A stretch of DNA of 64,000 nucleotides from Melastoma dodecandrum (lineage: Eukaryota > Streptophyta > Magnoliopsida > Myrtales > Melastomataceae), in contig JARUPY010000606.1 of assembly GCA_029817715.1 (NCBI GenBank), positions 3,100,001 through 3,164,000 on the forward strand, given 5' to 3'. Both the position numbers and the translations under genes were made by a program. Position 1 is the first letter of the stretch, and each line of letters opens with the position of its first letter. The notes under the pieces were generated by a model. It was not told the DNA's origin and made no database searches. It worked only from the letters and a program-made list of their open reading frames with translations. Below are positions 55,921 to 64,000 of this stretch, in pieces.

Positions 55921-58630
55921 ATGGCTTCTGAGGAGTTCTCGGACGCCGAGAAGCAGCCCCACAGCGGGGACAGTGCCGACGCTTTCGAGCGATGCCCTGT
56001 CGAGGAGGTCGCCCTCGTGGTGCCGGAGACCGACGACACTACCCTCCCCGTGATGACCTTCAGGGCGTGGTTCCTCGGCCTCCTCTCGTGCGTCCTCCTC
56101 ATATTCCTCAACACTTTCTTCTCCTACCGCACGCAGCCCCTCGTCATCTCCCCCGTCCTCATGCAGATCGCCGCCCTCCCCCTCGGGAGGTTCCTGGCGA
56201 GGATCCTGCCCACGAGGGAGTTCGAGGTTGCGGGCTTCAAGTTCAGTTTCAATCCCGGGCCGTTCAACATCAAGGAGCACGTGATTATCACTATATTCGC
56301 AAACTGCGGGGTCGGGATAGGCAGCGGCGGGGACGCGCTCTCCACGGGGGCTATTACTGTCATGAAGGCCTTCTACAAGCAGAATCTTAGCTTCCTCTGT
56401 GGATTGCTCATAGTTCTCACCACGCAGGTAAGCCCCATAGCATCTGTTATGGTTTCGGAATATCGTTAATTGTCCATATGATCTGATGATGTTTGAAATC
56501 GGACGAACAGATACTGGGTTATGGATGGGCAGGAATGTTTAGGAAGTACCTGGTGGATCCTGTCGAGATGTGGTGGCCTTCAAATGTCGCTCAAGTTTCT
56601 CTTTTCCGGTAACTTCAATTCGTCATTACTTCACTTCATATCAGAGCTTGAGTCGAAAATCTAGAAACTTAGAGGTTTGCCTGAATGGGTTGTTTAAGTT
56701 TTGGAAATCTGTGTGCGTCACAGGGCTCTCCATGAAAGGGAGGAGAAATCGAACGGCATGACGAGGATCAAGTTCTTCGTCCTTGCTCTGGTCGCGAGCT
56801 TCCTTTATTATGCACTGCCTGGTTACCTCTTCACTGTCTTGACATTCTTCTCGTGGGTCTGCTGGTTATGGCCAAACAGTGTGACCGCCCAGCAGGTGGG
56901 ATCGGCCTACCACGGGCTTGGGGTTGGCGCGTTCAGCTTTGACTGGGCAGGGATCTCTGCCTACCACGGCAGCCCATTGGTGACACCTTGGACTTCGATA
57001 GTGAACATCGGGGTTGGCTTCATCCTGTTTATATATGTGATAGTCCCCTTATGTTACTGGAAGTTCAATTCGTTCGATGCTCGGACATTCCCCATCTTCT
57101 CCAGCCAGTTGTTCAGGTCCAACGGCAAGAAGTACGAGTACTGGAATGTTTTGACCCCTCAGCTTGAACTTAATGTCGCGGCGTATGATGACTATGGGAA
57201 GCTCTATGTCAGCCCTCTTTTTGTCCTATCGATTGCCTTTGGATTCGCCAGATTCACAGCAATCCTCGTTCACGTGGCGCTGTTCCATGGCAGGTAAGGA
57301 AACTGTCATATGATCTCGGCGTTCAATCTCTGGATAAGGAGGATTTATCCCATGAGACTAACTACATCTCTGTGTTTGATTGTCAAGAGATATATTCAGG
57401 CAAAGCAGGTCGGCGATGAGCAATATGAAGCTCGACGTCCATGCCAAGCTCATGAAGAGTTACAAGCCGGTCCCAGAGTGGTGGTTCATGATACTATTGG
57501 TCGGAAGCATTGCGGTTTCCCTGATGATGTCTTTCTTATGGAAAGACGACGTGCAGTTGCCATGGTGGGGGATGCTCTTCGCCTTCGGCCTCGCTTGGCT
57601 CGTCACCCTCCCGATCGGTGTCATTCAAGCAACAACTAACCAGGTTCTGATTGCATTCTCCAACATGTGGATTCATAGAACTGCTCAAAGCAAGATAATC
57701 TCACTCTCGTCTCACTTTTATTGATAATTGCCTCGCAGCAACCGGGTTATGACATCATAGCCCAATTCATGATAGGGTACGTCCTACAAGGAAAGCCGAT
57801 TGCAAATCTGCTCTTCAAAATGTATGGCCGTATCAGCTCTGTCCACGCCCTCTCGTTCTTGTCCGATCTCAAGCTCGGGCAGTACATGAAGATCCCACCT
57901 CGCTGCATGTATGTCGCTCAGGTATATGACGAAAAAAAAAAAATCCTTTCCCATGACACCGGGCTCCATACTTGCTGGTTTTTCTGTGTCTAAGAAGTAC
58001 TCTGCTCTTCAGCTGGTCGGGACCGTTGTCTCTGCAACGGTGAACCTTGCGGTGGCTTGGTGGATGCTGGAAGGCATAAACAACATATGTGACCTGGATG
58101 TCCTCGGACCCGATAGTCCATGGACTTGTCCCAAGTATCAGGTCACATTTGACGCATCAGTCATATGGGGGCTGATAGGGCCACGCAGACTCTTCGGGCC
58201 AGGAGGCCAGTACAGAAACTTGGTCTGGCTATTCCTGATTGGAGCTGTGTTGCCTGTTCCCGTCTGGGCCTTAAGCAAGGTTTTCCCTGACAAGAAATGG
58301 ATCCCCCTCATCAACATCCCTGTCATACTCTATGGCTTCGCAGGAATGCCTCCAGCGACGCCCACAAACATTGCAAGTTGGCTGATCACGGGGATGGTCT
58401 TCAACTACTTCGTGTTCAATTACCACAAGAGGTGGTGGCAGAAATACAACTACGTCCTCTCGGCTGCTTTGGATGCTGGTACGGCATTCATGGGGGTTCT
58501 GTTGTTCTTCGCGTTGCAAAACCAGAAGATAAAGGTGACATGGTGGGGGACCGAGTTGGACCACTGTCCTCTGGCGACGTGTCCGACCGAGCCCGGCATT
58601 GTGGTCAAGGGGTGCCCTGTTTTTACCTAG
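55921..58630 (+). CDS. OPT3: Oligopeptide transporter family protein OPT3-like
   Basis: Six exons (55921-56427, 56511-56608, 56724-57293, 57388-57643, 57739-57921, 58013-58630) join in phase to 743 residues; AtOPT3 has about 737. The N-terminal block [17 protein letters not shown], the [10 protein letters not shown] motif, the second OPT motif KIPPRCMY and many hydrophobic helices identify the OPT family. The end is [19 protein letters not shown]3 works at the plasma membrane of phloem cells and moves transition metals, chiefly iron and copper, and so carries the shoot iron signal to roots. The upstream flank is unusually GC-rich coding; antisense open frames over exon 1 are shadows. In Arabidopsis OPT3 is At4g16370, next to the HMA gene found 15 kb upstream here, beyond the pararetrovirus. 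Confidence 0.95.
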
Positions 58631-58872
58631 GTGATTATTCCTTTTCCAGTAGGTAGAACCGTGGTTTTGTAGGATCTTCGCTTCATAGACTACATTGTTC
58701 CTGGAACTGAGGTAAACACAAATGAAGAGCTAGAGTGTATGATGAGTGCTCGAGCACGGGCAATATGCCAACAAGTTGTATCGAACAGCTCCAGGATAGC
58801 CATTTCCCAATGTGATATGCAAATGCAATGGCAAGGTGAATAATTTACAAGCTTCTCAAGGTATGTGTATAT

Positions 58873-59900
58873 CTACCTCGAGCCAATCATGTCACCTTTC
58901 CTCTGCTTAACATGTGCTTTTGCAGGTCTAGAACTAGATGAAGAATGTACAAGGTTTATATTTCCGGCTTCGTATGATCGAGTTCCATCCCTAACAGATG
59001 AAAGCCTAATGGGTACATGCTTTCTAAGACTAGCAGGTCGGCATGGCAAACTCCGGGGCGTTCGGAGCAGTCGCACACAGCACTTTCCTTGTAAATCGAT
59101 GATGGCATGTATCTGTGAAGGAAGATCAATCGTGAAGTCACCGTCTTCATCTGTGATCCCCTGAGTTTGAACAGGTCTTCCGTGCCTCCCCTCCCCGCAA
59201 CATTCCACAGCCAACAAAGCACTGGCAGATGGCAAAACATTTTCCTCAAATAATTCATCGTCCATCCACCAATGGAGATATGCGCATCACTAAGGATGGA
59301 GAAATCCACAAAATGCAACCTTAACTTAGGTCTAAAGAATCATAAAGGGGTCAAATGAAATAGAATGAAATCGTGATGAAGCAATGTGACCAAATAATGT
59401 TTCTCTGTTCCACCTTATCAAATCATCCTCTTCATACATTCAGTACAAAAATAGGATGGAACTTGACACGGCGAAATAGCTGAGTGATCTATGATCTCAT
59501 TCCAGAGTTCCCTTACTTCCTCATGCGTCTCGGGTTGAAGTTTATAAATTTTTTTTAACTGAAACCCTCTGTTCCGGAAAAGAAAAACGTTTGATCCCTA
59601 CATACGACGGTCATATCATGTTCTTCCAGAAATTCAATCACGGCATAGATATAAACCTGAAACTGGCCGTGCATGGAGTAGGCTATGATCACGCTGATAA
59701 CCCTCGCATACGACTGAACCGGTGACAAGGACCATTGATAGCTTCTCTCCATATCCAGCTATTTCTACTATCTCTTCTCGGCTCAAACCACGGAAAAAAT
59801 TCCTCTTGACTGCCGCTGAGGCTGGGAATGTTTGAGCATATACAAGCAAGAACACGGTGAGAGTGATCACGAGCCCGCCGTTCCCGGTAAAACGGATCAT
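58873..59900 (-). CDS. Pollen Ole e 1/extensin-like secreted protein, exon join uncertain
   Basis: The first exon (59657-59900) starts MIRFTGNGG with a secretory signal peptide (LVITLTVFLLVYAQTFPASA), then SREEIVEIAGYGE and VLVTGSVVCEG, and ends at a GT donor after HARPVS. The second (about 58873-59235) carries ALLAVECCGEG, GITDEDGDFTIDLPS and the Cys-containing CCVRLLRTP...LPCRPA block. This is the Ole e 1-like fold of small extracellular plant proteins with conserved cysteines. I could not find a canonical AG acceptor that keeps the frame next to the ALLAVEC block. Either the splice site lies elsewhere or the gene is slightly damaged. The tail after the conserved end is longer than in relatives I recall. 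Function is unknown; it probably acts in the cell wall. Confidence 0.6.
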
Positions 59901-61111
59901 CTTCTTCGTGCCTTTTCTGGAGCAAAAGCAGAGACGACAGGGAAGGATGTTCAACTCCCATCGGCCTTGTTAACATAAAACGTGGGAACTTGATCTGAAT
60001 TTACGAAAATGGCCTTGATGCGTTGGGGCTTAGTTTGGTGAAGTATTTTCATCTGAAATAAAAGACCATCGCAGCAGATTGACCATAAGAAATGTTGGAT
60101 TATTAGGAGTTAATGGGAGATGTGGGGTCGAAATGATGCCGATTCTTAATCTGAGGCAAGTCTGCTGGTGTCGAGGCACCCTCTCTCGCTTTGCCAAACT
60201 CTCTACGTGCCTACAGAAATCAGGACATGCTCTATGCTAAGATGGCATTGAATCGGGACCTAAGCGAGACATGGTTTTGAATAATGGCTGACTGATGATG
60301 CCCCAGGGGGAAGGGACGATTTAGTCAATTAGAGGGCAGATGGGAGTTTCGGACAAGGGAAGATAGGAAGGAAGAATAGACGACCTGCGATCTCCAAGTG
60401 CTTTTGTTTGGTGAACTACTCGGAAGCAAGCAGTCGCCTCCAGTGGAGGAATAGGCCCACTTTAAGGACACTGATAAGATAAGATGACACACTTCTTTTA
60501 TTAGCAAAAAATAGTATAAAAAAATGATTTGCAATGTGGACACTTGGCCTATTTGCTCACCTGGTTAAATTGTTGTATCACGAGTCCGAGGTGTTCGAGG
60601 CGAAGTTTGACATCGCTGTCATGTCTCCGACACCCATCGGCTCCTGAAACTCAATCAAGCCAGATAGTCCGGACACGAGCGGGGATGTCTGATATTTATG
60701 AACCATCCGTTTCCGTGGATTGTACGCGCGCTTGATCACGGAGTTTTGTTCCTAAATAACGTTAGTCTCGTAATTATTTCATCAAATAAGATTTTTAAAT
60801 TTCGAAATTCCTTAACTAATGTGGTGAAATCGGCCTTATAAAGACCGACTTCAATTATGAAGGAAGTAGACCTTTATAAAGCCAACTTCATTGAAAATTA
60901 AAAAAAAATACTACAAAAAGTCGGCCTTTGTAAGGCGAACTCCTTTATGGAGTGAAAAAAAAAACTTTGGAGACCAAGCTGCAGACTTGCTAGGGCAGGG
61001 GGATAGAGGAGGGGGAGGGGACGGATGCAGCGTGTTAAAGGAAGGGAGGGGATTTAAAAAAAAAGAAAAAAGAAAAGTAAGGGAAGGGGGGAGGGGCACA
61101 GAGGAGGGCGA
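59901..61111. other. Spacer with short tandem motifs
   Basis: No gene supported. At 60825-60950 a motif near CGGCCTTATAAAG followed by a GACTTCA-type block recurs three times, imperfectly. G-rich and A-rich low-complexity DNA (60985-61100) precedes the LTR. Confidence 0.45.
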
Positions 61112-61578
61112 TGTCACAAGGGTAATTTCCGCTATCAAGTAAATCACCCTGTGGGCATCGTGCCTCGCCCTCGAGCACGACCAGCCTATGCACAACGGAA
61201 GCTTACAAGTGTTTTAGGTGAATGACACCCTTTGTATTTCACTAAGAATCCCCGAATACAAGTTACGAGCCTACGCCCCTTTACAAGCTCTCTTATAGGG
61301 GTCGTGGCTTTATACAAAATATTACAACATTTCACGAAGGGGCATATGACTTCAGGGGGTACCCAACGCAACTGCTCCTTAGTCACCCCTTGGGATCCCC
61401 TCCTTTTCGGAAGGGCGCCCAACTTCCCACTAGACATGATCCTTCGTACAGCCGTGCCCCCTCTTGGACACACCCCTTCGCGACCAGTCATGTTTGCTCG
61501 TGCCTCCTTCACGAACGTTTGCTCATGGAGCCTTCCACGAGCCGTCCTTCACCGTCCCATGCCCTCAGGCATGTAACA
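61112..61578 (-). repeat. 3' LTR of the second gypsy element
   Basis: In element orientation it starts TGTTACATGCC and ends TTGTGACA, giving near-matching TGTTACA/TGTCACA inverted ends. The base-side flank GGCGA (61107-61111) is the predicted target duplication. Confidence 0.75.
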
Positions 61579-63982
61579 GACCTCCCCCACCAGAGGAAGT
61601 CGACGCCTTCGTCGACACCTTGTCGAGGTACTCTCGCACCTCTTGCTCAAACTGCCACAAAGTGTTTCCCTTTTCCCATGTCACATCTGCAATATCTCTG
61701 CCTTTCCAATGAATTAAGAACTCAGTCTGCCGATTCTTCTTACTTTGCCCCAAGACTCTATGATCAAGTATCCGCTCAATCTGAACATCGTACTGTTCTC
61801 TTGTCGTTGGGGGTGCTCGCTTGGTTTGGATCCGCCCCTCCAGGTTAGAATCCTCATGGAATGGCTTAAGGAAACTCACATGAAAAGTAGGATGAACCTT
61901 CATCCTCTCGGGCAATTTCAATCGATAGGCCACCTGCCCAATACGCTGCAACACTTCAAACGGACCATCATATCTCGGAATAAGACCACGATGAACCGTT
62001 TTGCTGTTGATCTTCTTCCAGATCTGCGGCGTCAATTTCAACATCACCATATCGCCAACATTGAACTCTACTGCCCTCCGACGTTGGTCAGCGTACTTCT
62101 TCATTCGACGAGCAGCCTTAGTCATACTATCTCGCGCCTCCGCAATCATTTCATGTTTATCTCGAGCAAATCGGTAAGCAGCCGGACAGGGTCCCCCCGA
62201 TCGTTGTAGAGCAACGTCTTGAGGACACAAGGGCTGATATCCCATAGCAAGTTCAAAGGGACTAAATCCCGTCGATGACGACCTGTGCAAATTGTAACAA
62301 AACATAGCAGTATTAAGTAAATCTACCTAGTTTCGCTAACTTGCCGTCCATAGTGTCGCAGATATTCCTCAAGTAAAGAATTAACCCGCTCTGTCTGTCC
62401 ATCGGTCTATGGATGGTTTGCCGTCGAGAACTTCAATTCTGTACCCATCAAGTTAAAGAGACATGTCCAAAATCGACCAGTGAAACGTGCATTCCTATCG
62501 CTCACAATGTCAGACGGCAATCCAAAGTACTTCACTACATTCTTATAAAACAGTTCCGCGGTTACCTCCGCGGTACAAGTATGGGGTGCTGCAATGAACA
62601 CAGCATACTTCGAGAACCTATCAACAATCACCAATATTGAAGATAAGTCTCTGACCTTAGGAAATCCAGAAATGAAATCCATTGAAACTGACACCCAAGG
62701 TTTCTTCGTAATTGGTAACGGTTGGAGCAAACCCGCCTCCTTCTGTCTATCTAGTTTATCTTGTTGACACATCAAGCACATCCGCACATAAGCGTCACAA
62801 TCATCATCCATGCACGGCCAGACATAAGTTCTTTTCACCAACGCTATCATCCGCTCTCTTTCCAGGTGATCAGCCCAGGAAGAGTCATGCGATTCTCTCA
62901 AGATTTGCTGCCTTAGTTCCCCACCAATAGGAACATACAATCTACTACCCTCACAGTATAACAGATCATCATCAAGCCAATACCTCCGCACCGTACCTTC
63001 CCTAACCTGTTCTACTAATCTCATGTAAGCAGTGTCAGCCTTTGCTAGGTTACACACCTTATCCAAGATGTCCGACTGGAAAGTGGAGATAACAGCTACT
63101 GTCGTCACTGGTTTCCGACTCAACTCGTCTGCCACCAAATTATGCCGTCCAGGCCTATGCTCCCACTCAAAGTCATACTCGGCCAGGAACTCTTGCCACC
63201 GCACTTGTCTTGTAGAAAACTTTTTCGGCGTCTTAAAGAATGTGTTAGCCACGTTATCAGTCTTAATCACAAACGAATTGTCCAAAAGATACGCTCGCCA
63301 AACTCTCAAGTAATGTTCTACGGCCAACATCTCTTTCTAATGGGCTGAATATCTCTGTTCTGCTTCCTTGAGTTTCCAACTTTCGAAAGCTACCGGGTGG
63401 CCGTCCTGCACTAACACACCACCCACCCATGGTCTGAGGCGTCCGTATGGACCTCAAATAGTTTATCAAACTCTGGCAACTTTAGGACAGGTTCGGAGGG
63501 AACCGCTTCCTTCAAACCATCGAATGCAGCCTGACATTCTCATCCCAACACCAGGCCCTATTCTTTCTCAACAAATCCGTTAATGGGATAGCTCTCCTTG
63601 AGTATCCCTTCACAAATCTACGATAATAATTTGCTAATCAAAGAAAACTTCGTACTTCCGAAACTTTCTTTGGTGCAGGCCAATCCCGAATGGCTAGCAC
63701 TTTTCTCGTATCCATTCTCACCCTTCCACGTCCGACCACGTGTTCCAAGAAGCGTATTTCCTTCGAGCAAAACTCACCCTTCTCTTTCTTCACGTATAGA
63801 GAGTGTTCCCTTAGTTTCTCAAACACAAGCCGAAGGTGTCTTCGATGGTCCTCCAAAGTCTCCGAATATACTATAATGTCATCCAAGTAAACCACAACAA
63901 ACTCGTCTATATATTCATTGAAAACATCATTCATTAGATTACAAAAAGTAGCCGGGGCATTTGTCAAGCCAAACGGCATCAC
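61565..63982 (-). pseudogene. pol of the second gypsy element: RT, RNase H, integrase, chromodomain
   Basis: RT 63982-63638 has [12 protein letters not shown] and the intact YLDDIIVYS box. The frame shifts near 63650. A TAG at 63337-63339 interrupts RNase H. Integrase 63330-62407 has the zinc-binding region (MCLMCQQDK), SMDFISGFPKV and SDRNARF, and ends at TAG 62407-62409. Another break lies near 62320-62330. The C-terminal frame 62305-61565 covers the GPFEVLQRIGQVAYRLKLP block, HPTFHVSFLKPF and a chromodomain, and stops 14 bases inside the LTR. The 5' part (gag, protease) lies beyond the window edge. Confidence 0.88.
61579..61591 (-). other. Polypurine tract of the second gypsy element
   Basis: On the minus strand GGTGGGGGAGGTC sits directly upstream of the LTR start. 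Confidence 0.7.
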
Positions 63983-64000
63983 AAGGAACTCATACGGCCC

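Larger units (their letters stand above)
61112..64000 (-). mobile_element. Second Ty3/gypsy chromovirus, 3' part, runs off the window
   Basis: Minus-strand element: RT, RNase H, integrase and chromodomain coding from 64000 down to 61579, then a 467-bp 3' LTR. Its other LTR lies outside the window. The integrase tail and chromodomain sequence (LIHWKGRDIADVTWE) and a polyprotein that reads into the LTR suggest a Galadriel-like or related chromovirus; a tree is needed. Several stops and shifts show that it is inactive. Confidence 0.88.

Noticed and set aside
55749..56390. Long antisense and alternate-frame open frames over OPT3 exon 1
   Set aside because: GC-rich coding sequence gives few stops in other frames; only the OPT frame has family motifs.
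1..64000. CRISPR arrays, operons or phage-like defence systems
   Set aside because: No regular spaced repeats or tightly packed same-strand genes; introns and plant transposons show a plant nuclear genome.

Overview
This is a window of nuclear DNA from a flowering plant, most likely a eudicot. The genes are split by GT-AG introns, the intergenic DNA is AT-rich, and the mobile elements are typical of plants. About 13 host genes lie among decayed and intact transposons and one endogenous plant pararetrovirus. No prokaryotic operon, CRISPR array, rRNA or organellar gene block is visible.

Related genes, as far as I can recall Arabidopsis, sit on chromosome 4. In window order they are an ARM-repeat gene (broken here), the inositol transporter INT4, a complex I 20.9 kDa subunit, the co-activator ADA2b, a small membrane protein, the PPR-SMR protein SVR7, a heavy-metal-associated protein and the iron-linked transporter OPT3. 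That matches the At4g16490-to-At4g16370 neighbourhood read in one direction. Threaded between them are relatives of SCL13, At4g17240 and MAP70-5, which in Arabidopsis sit together further along the same chromosome. The window therefore looks like an older, less rearranged form of that block. These genes do not form one pathway; their link is shared ancestry of position.

Layout. 1-2.4 kb: no gene, possibly a degraded LTR. 2.46-3.72 kb: ARM-repeat pseudogene cut by a solo LTR with a perfect 5-bp target duplication. 4.16-6.19 kb: INT4-like gene (-). 7.68-9.0 kb: large foldback element. 9.74-11.33 kb: two-RRM RNA-binding protein pseudogene (-). 11.93-17.24 kb: complete but dead Ty3/gypsy chromovirus. 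17.68-18.97 kb: Mutator-like non-autonomous element. 19.34-20.31 kb: four-exon gene of unknown function (-). 21.24-22.48 kb: complex I subunit (+). 24.19-25.81 kb: GRAS factor (+). 27.02-27.39 kb: small conserved protein (+). 27.86-32.22 kb: ADA2b (-). 33.20-33.48 kb: small membrane protein (-). 34.87-37.21 kb: MAP70 (+). 37.90-39.96 kb: PPR-SMR (-). 40.34-41.38 kb: heavy-metal-associated protein (-). 41.9-50.26 kb: endogenous caulimovirid. 54.2-55.3 kb: Ty1/copia remnant. 55.92-58.63 kb: OPT3 (+). 58.87-59.90 kb: Ole e 1-like gene (-). 61.11-64.0 kb: 3' part of a second chromovirus (-), running off the window.

The most unusual object is the caulimovirid at 41.9-50.26 kb. Its capsid-like region with a CCHC knuckle comes before the movement protein. 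It has a second long ORF with two CCHC knuckles and a long charged repeat tract. It also has a small coiled-coil ORF lying between the putative promoter and the tRNA-Met primer-binding site. Its main polyprotein region keeps one frame for about 4.4 kb and is broken almost only by in-frame stop codons.
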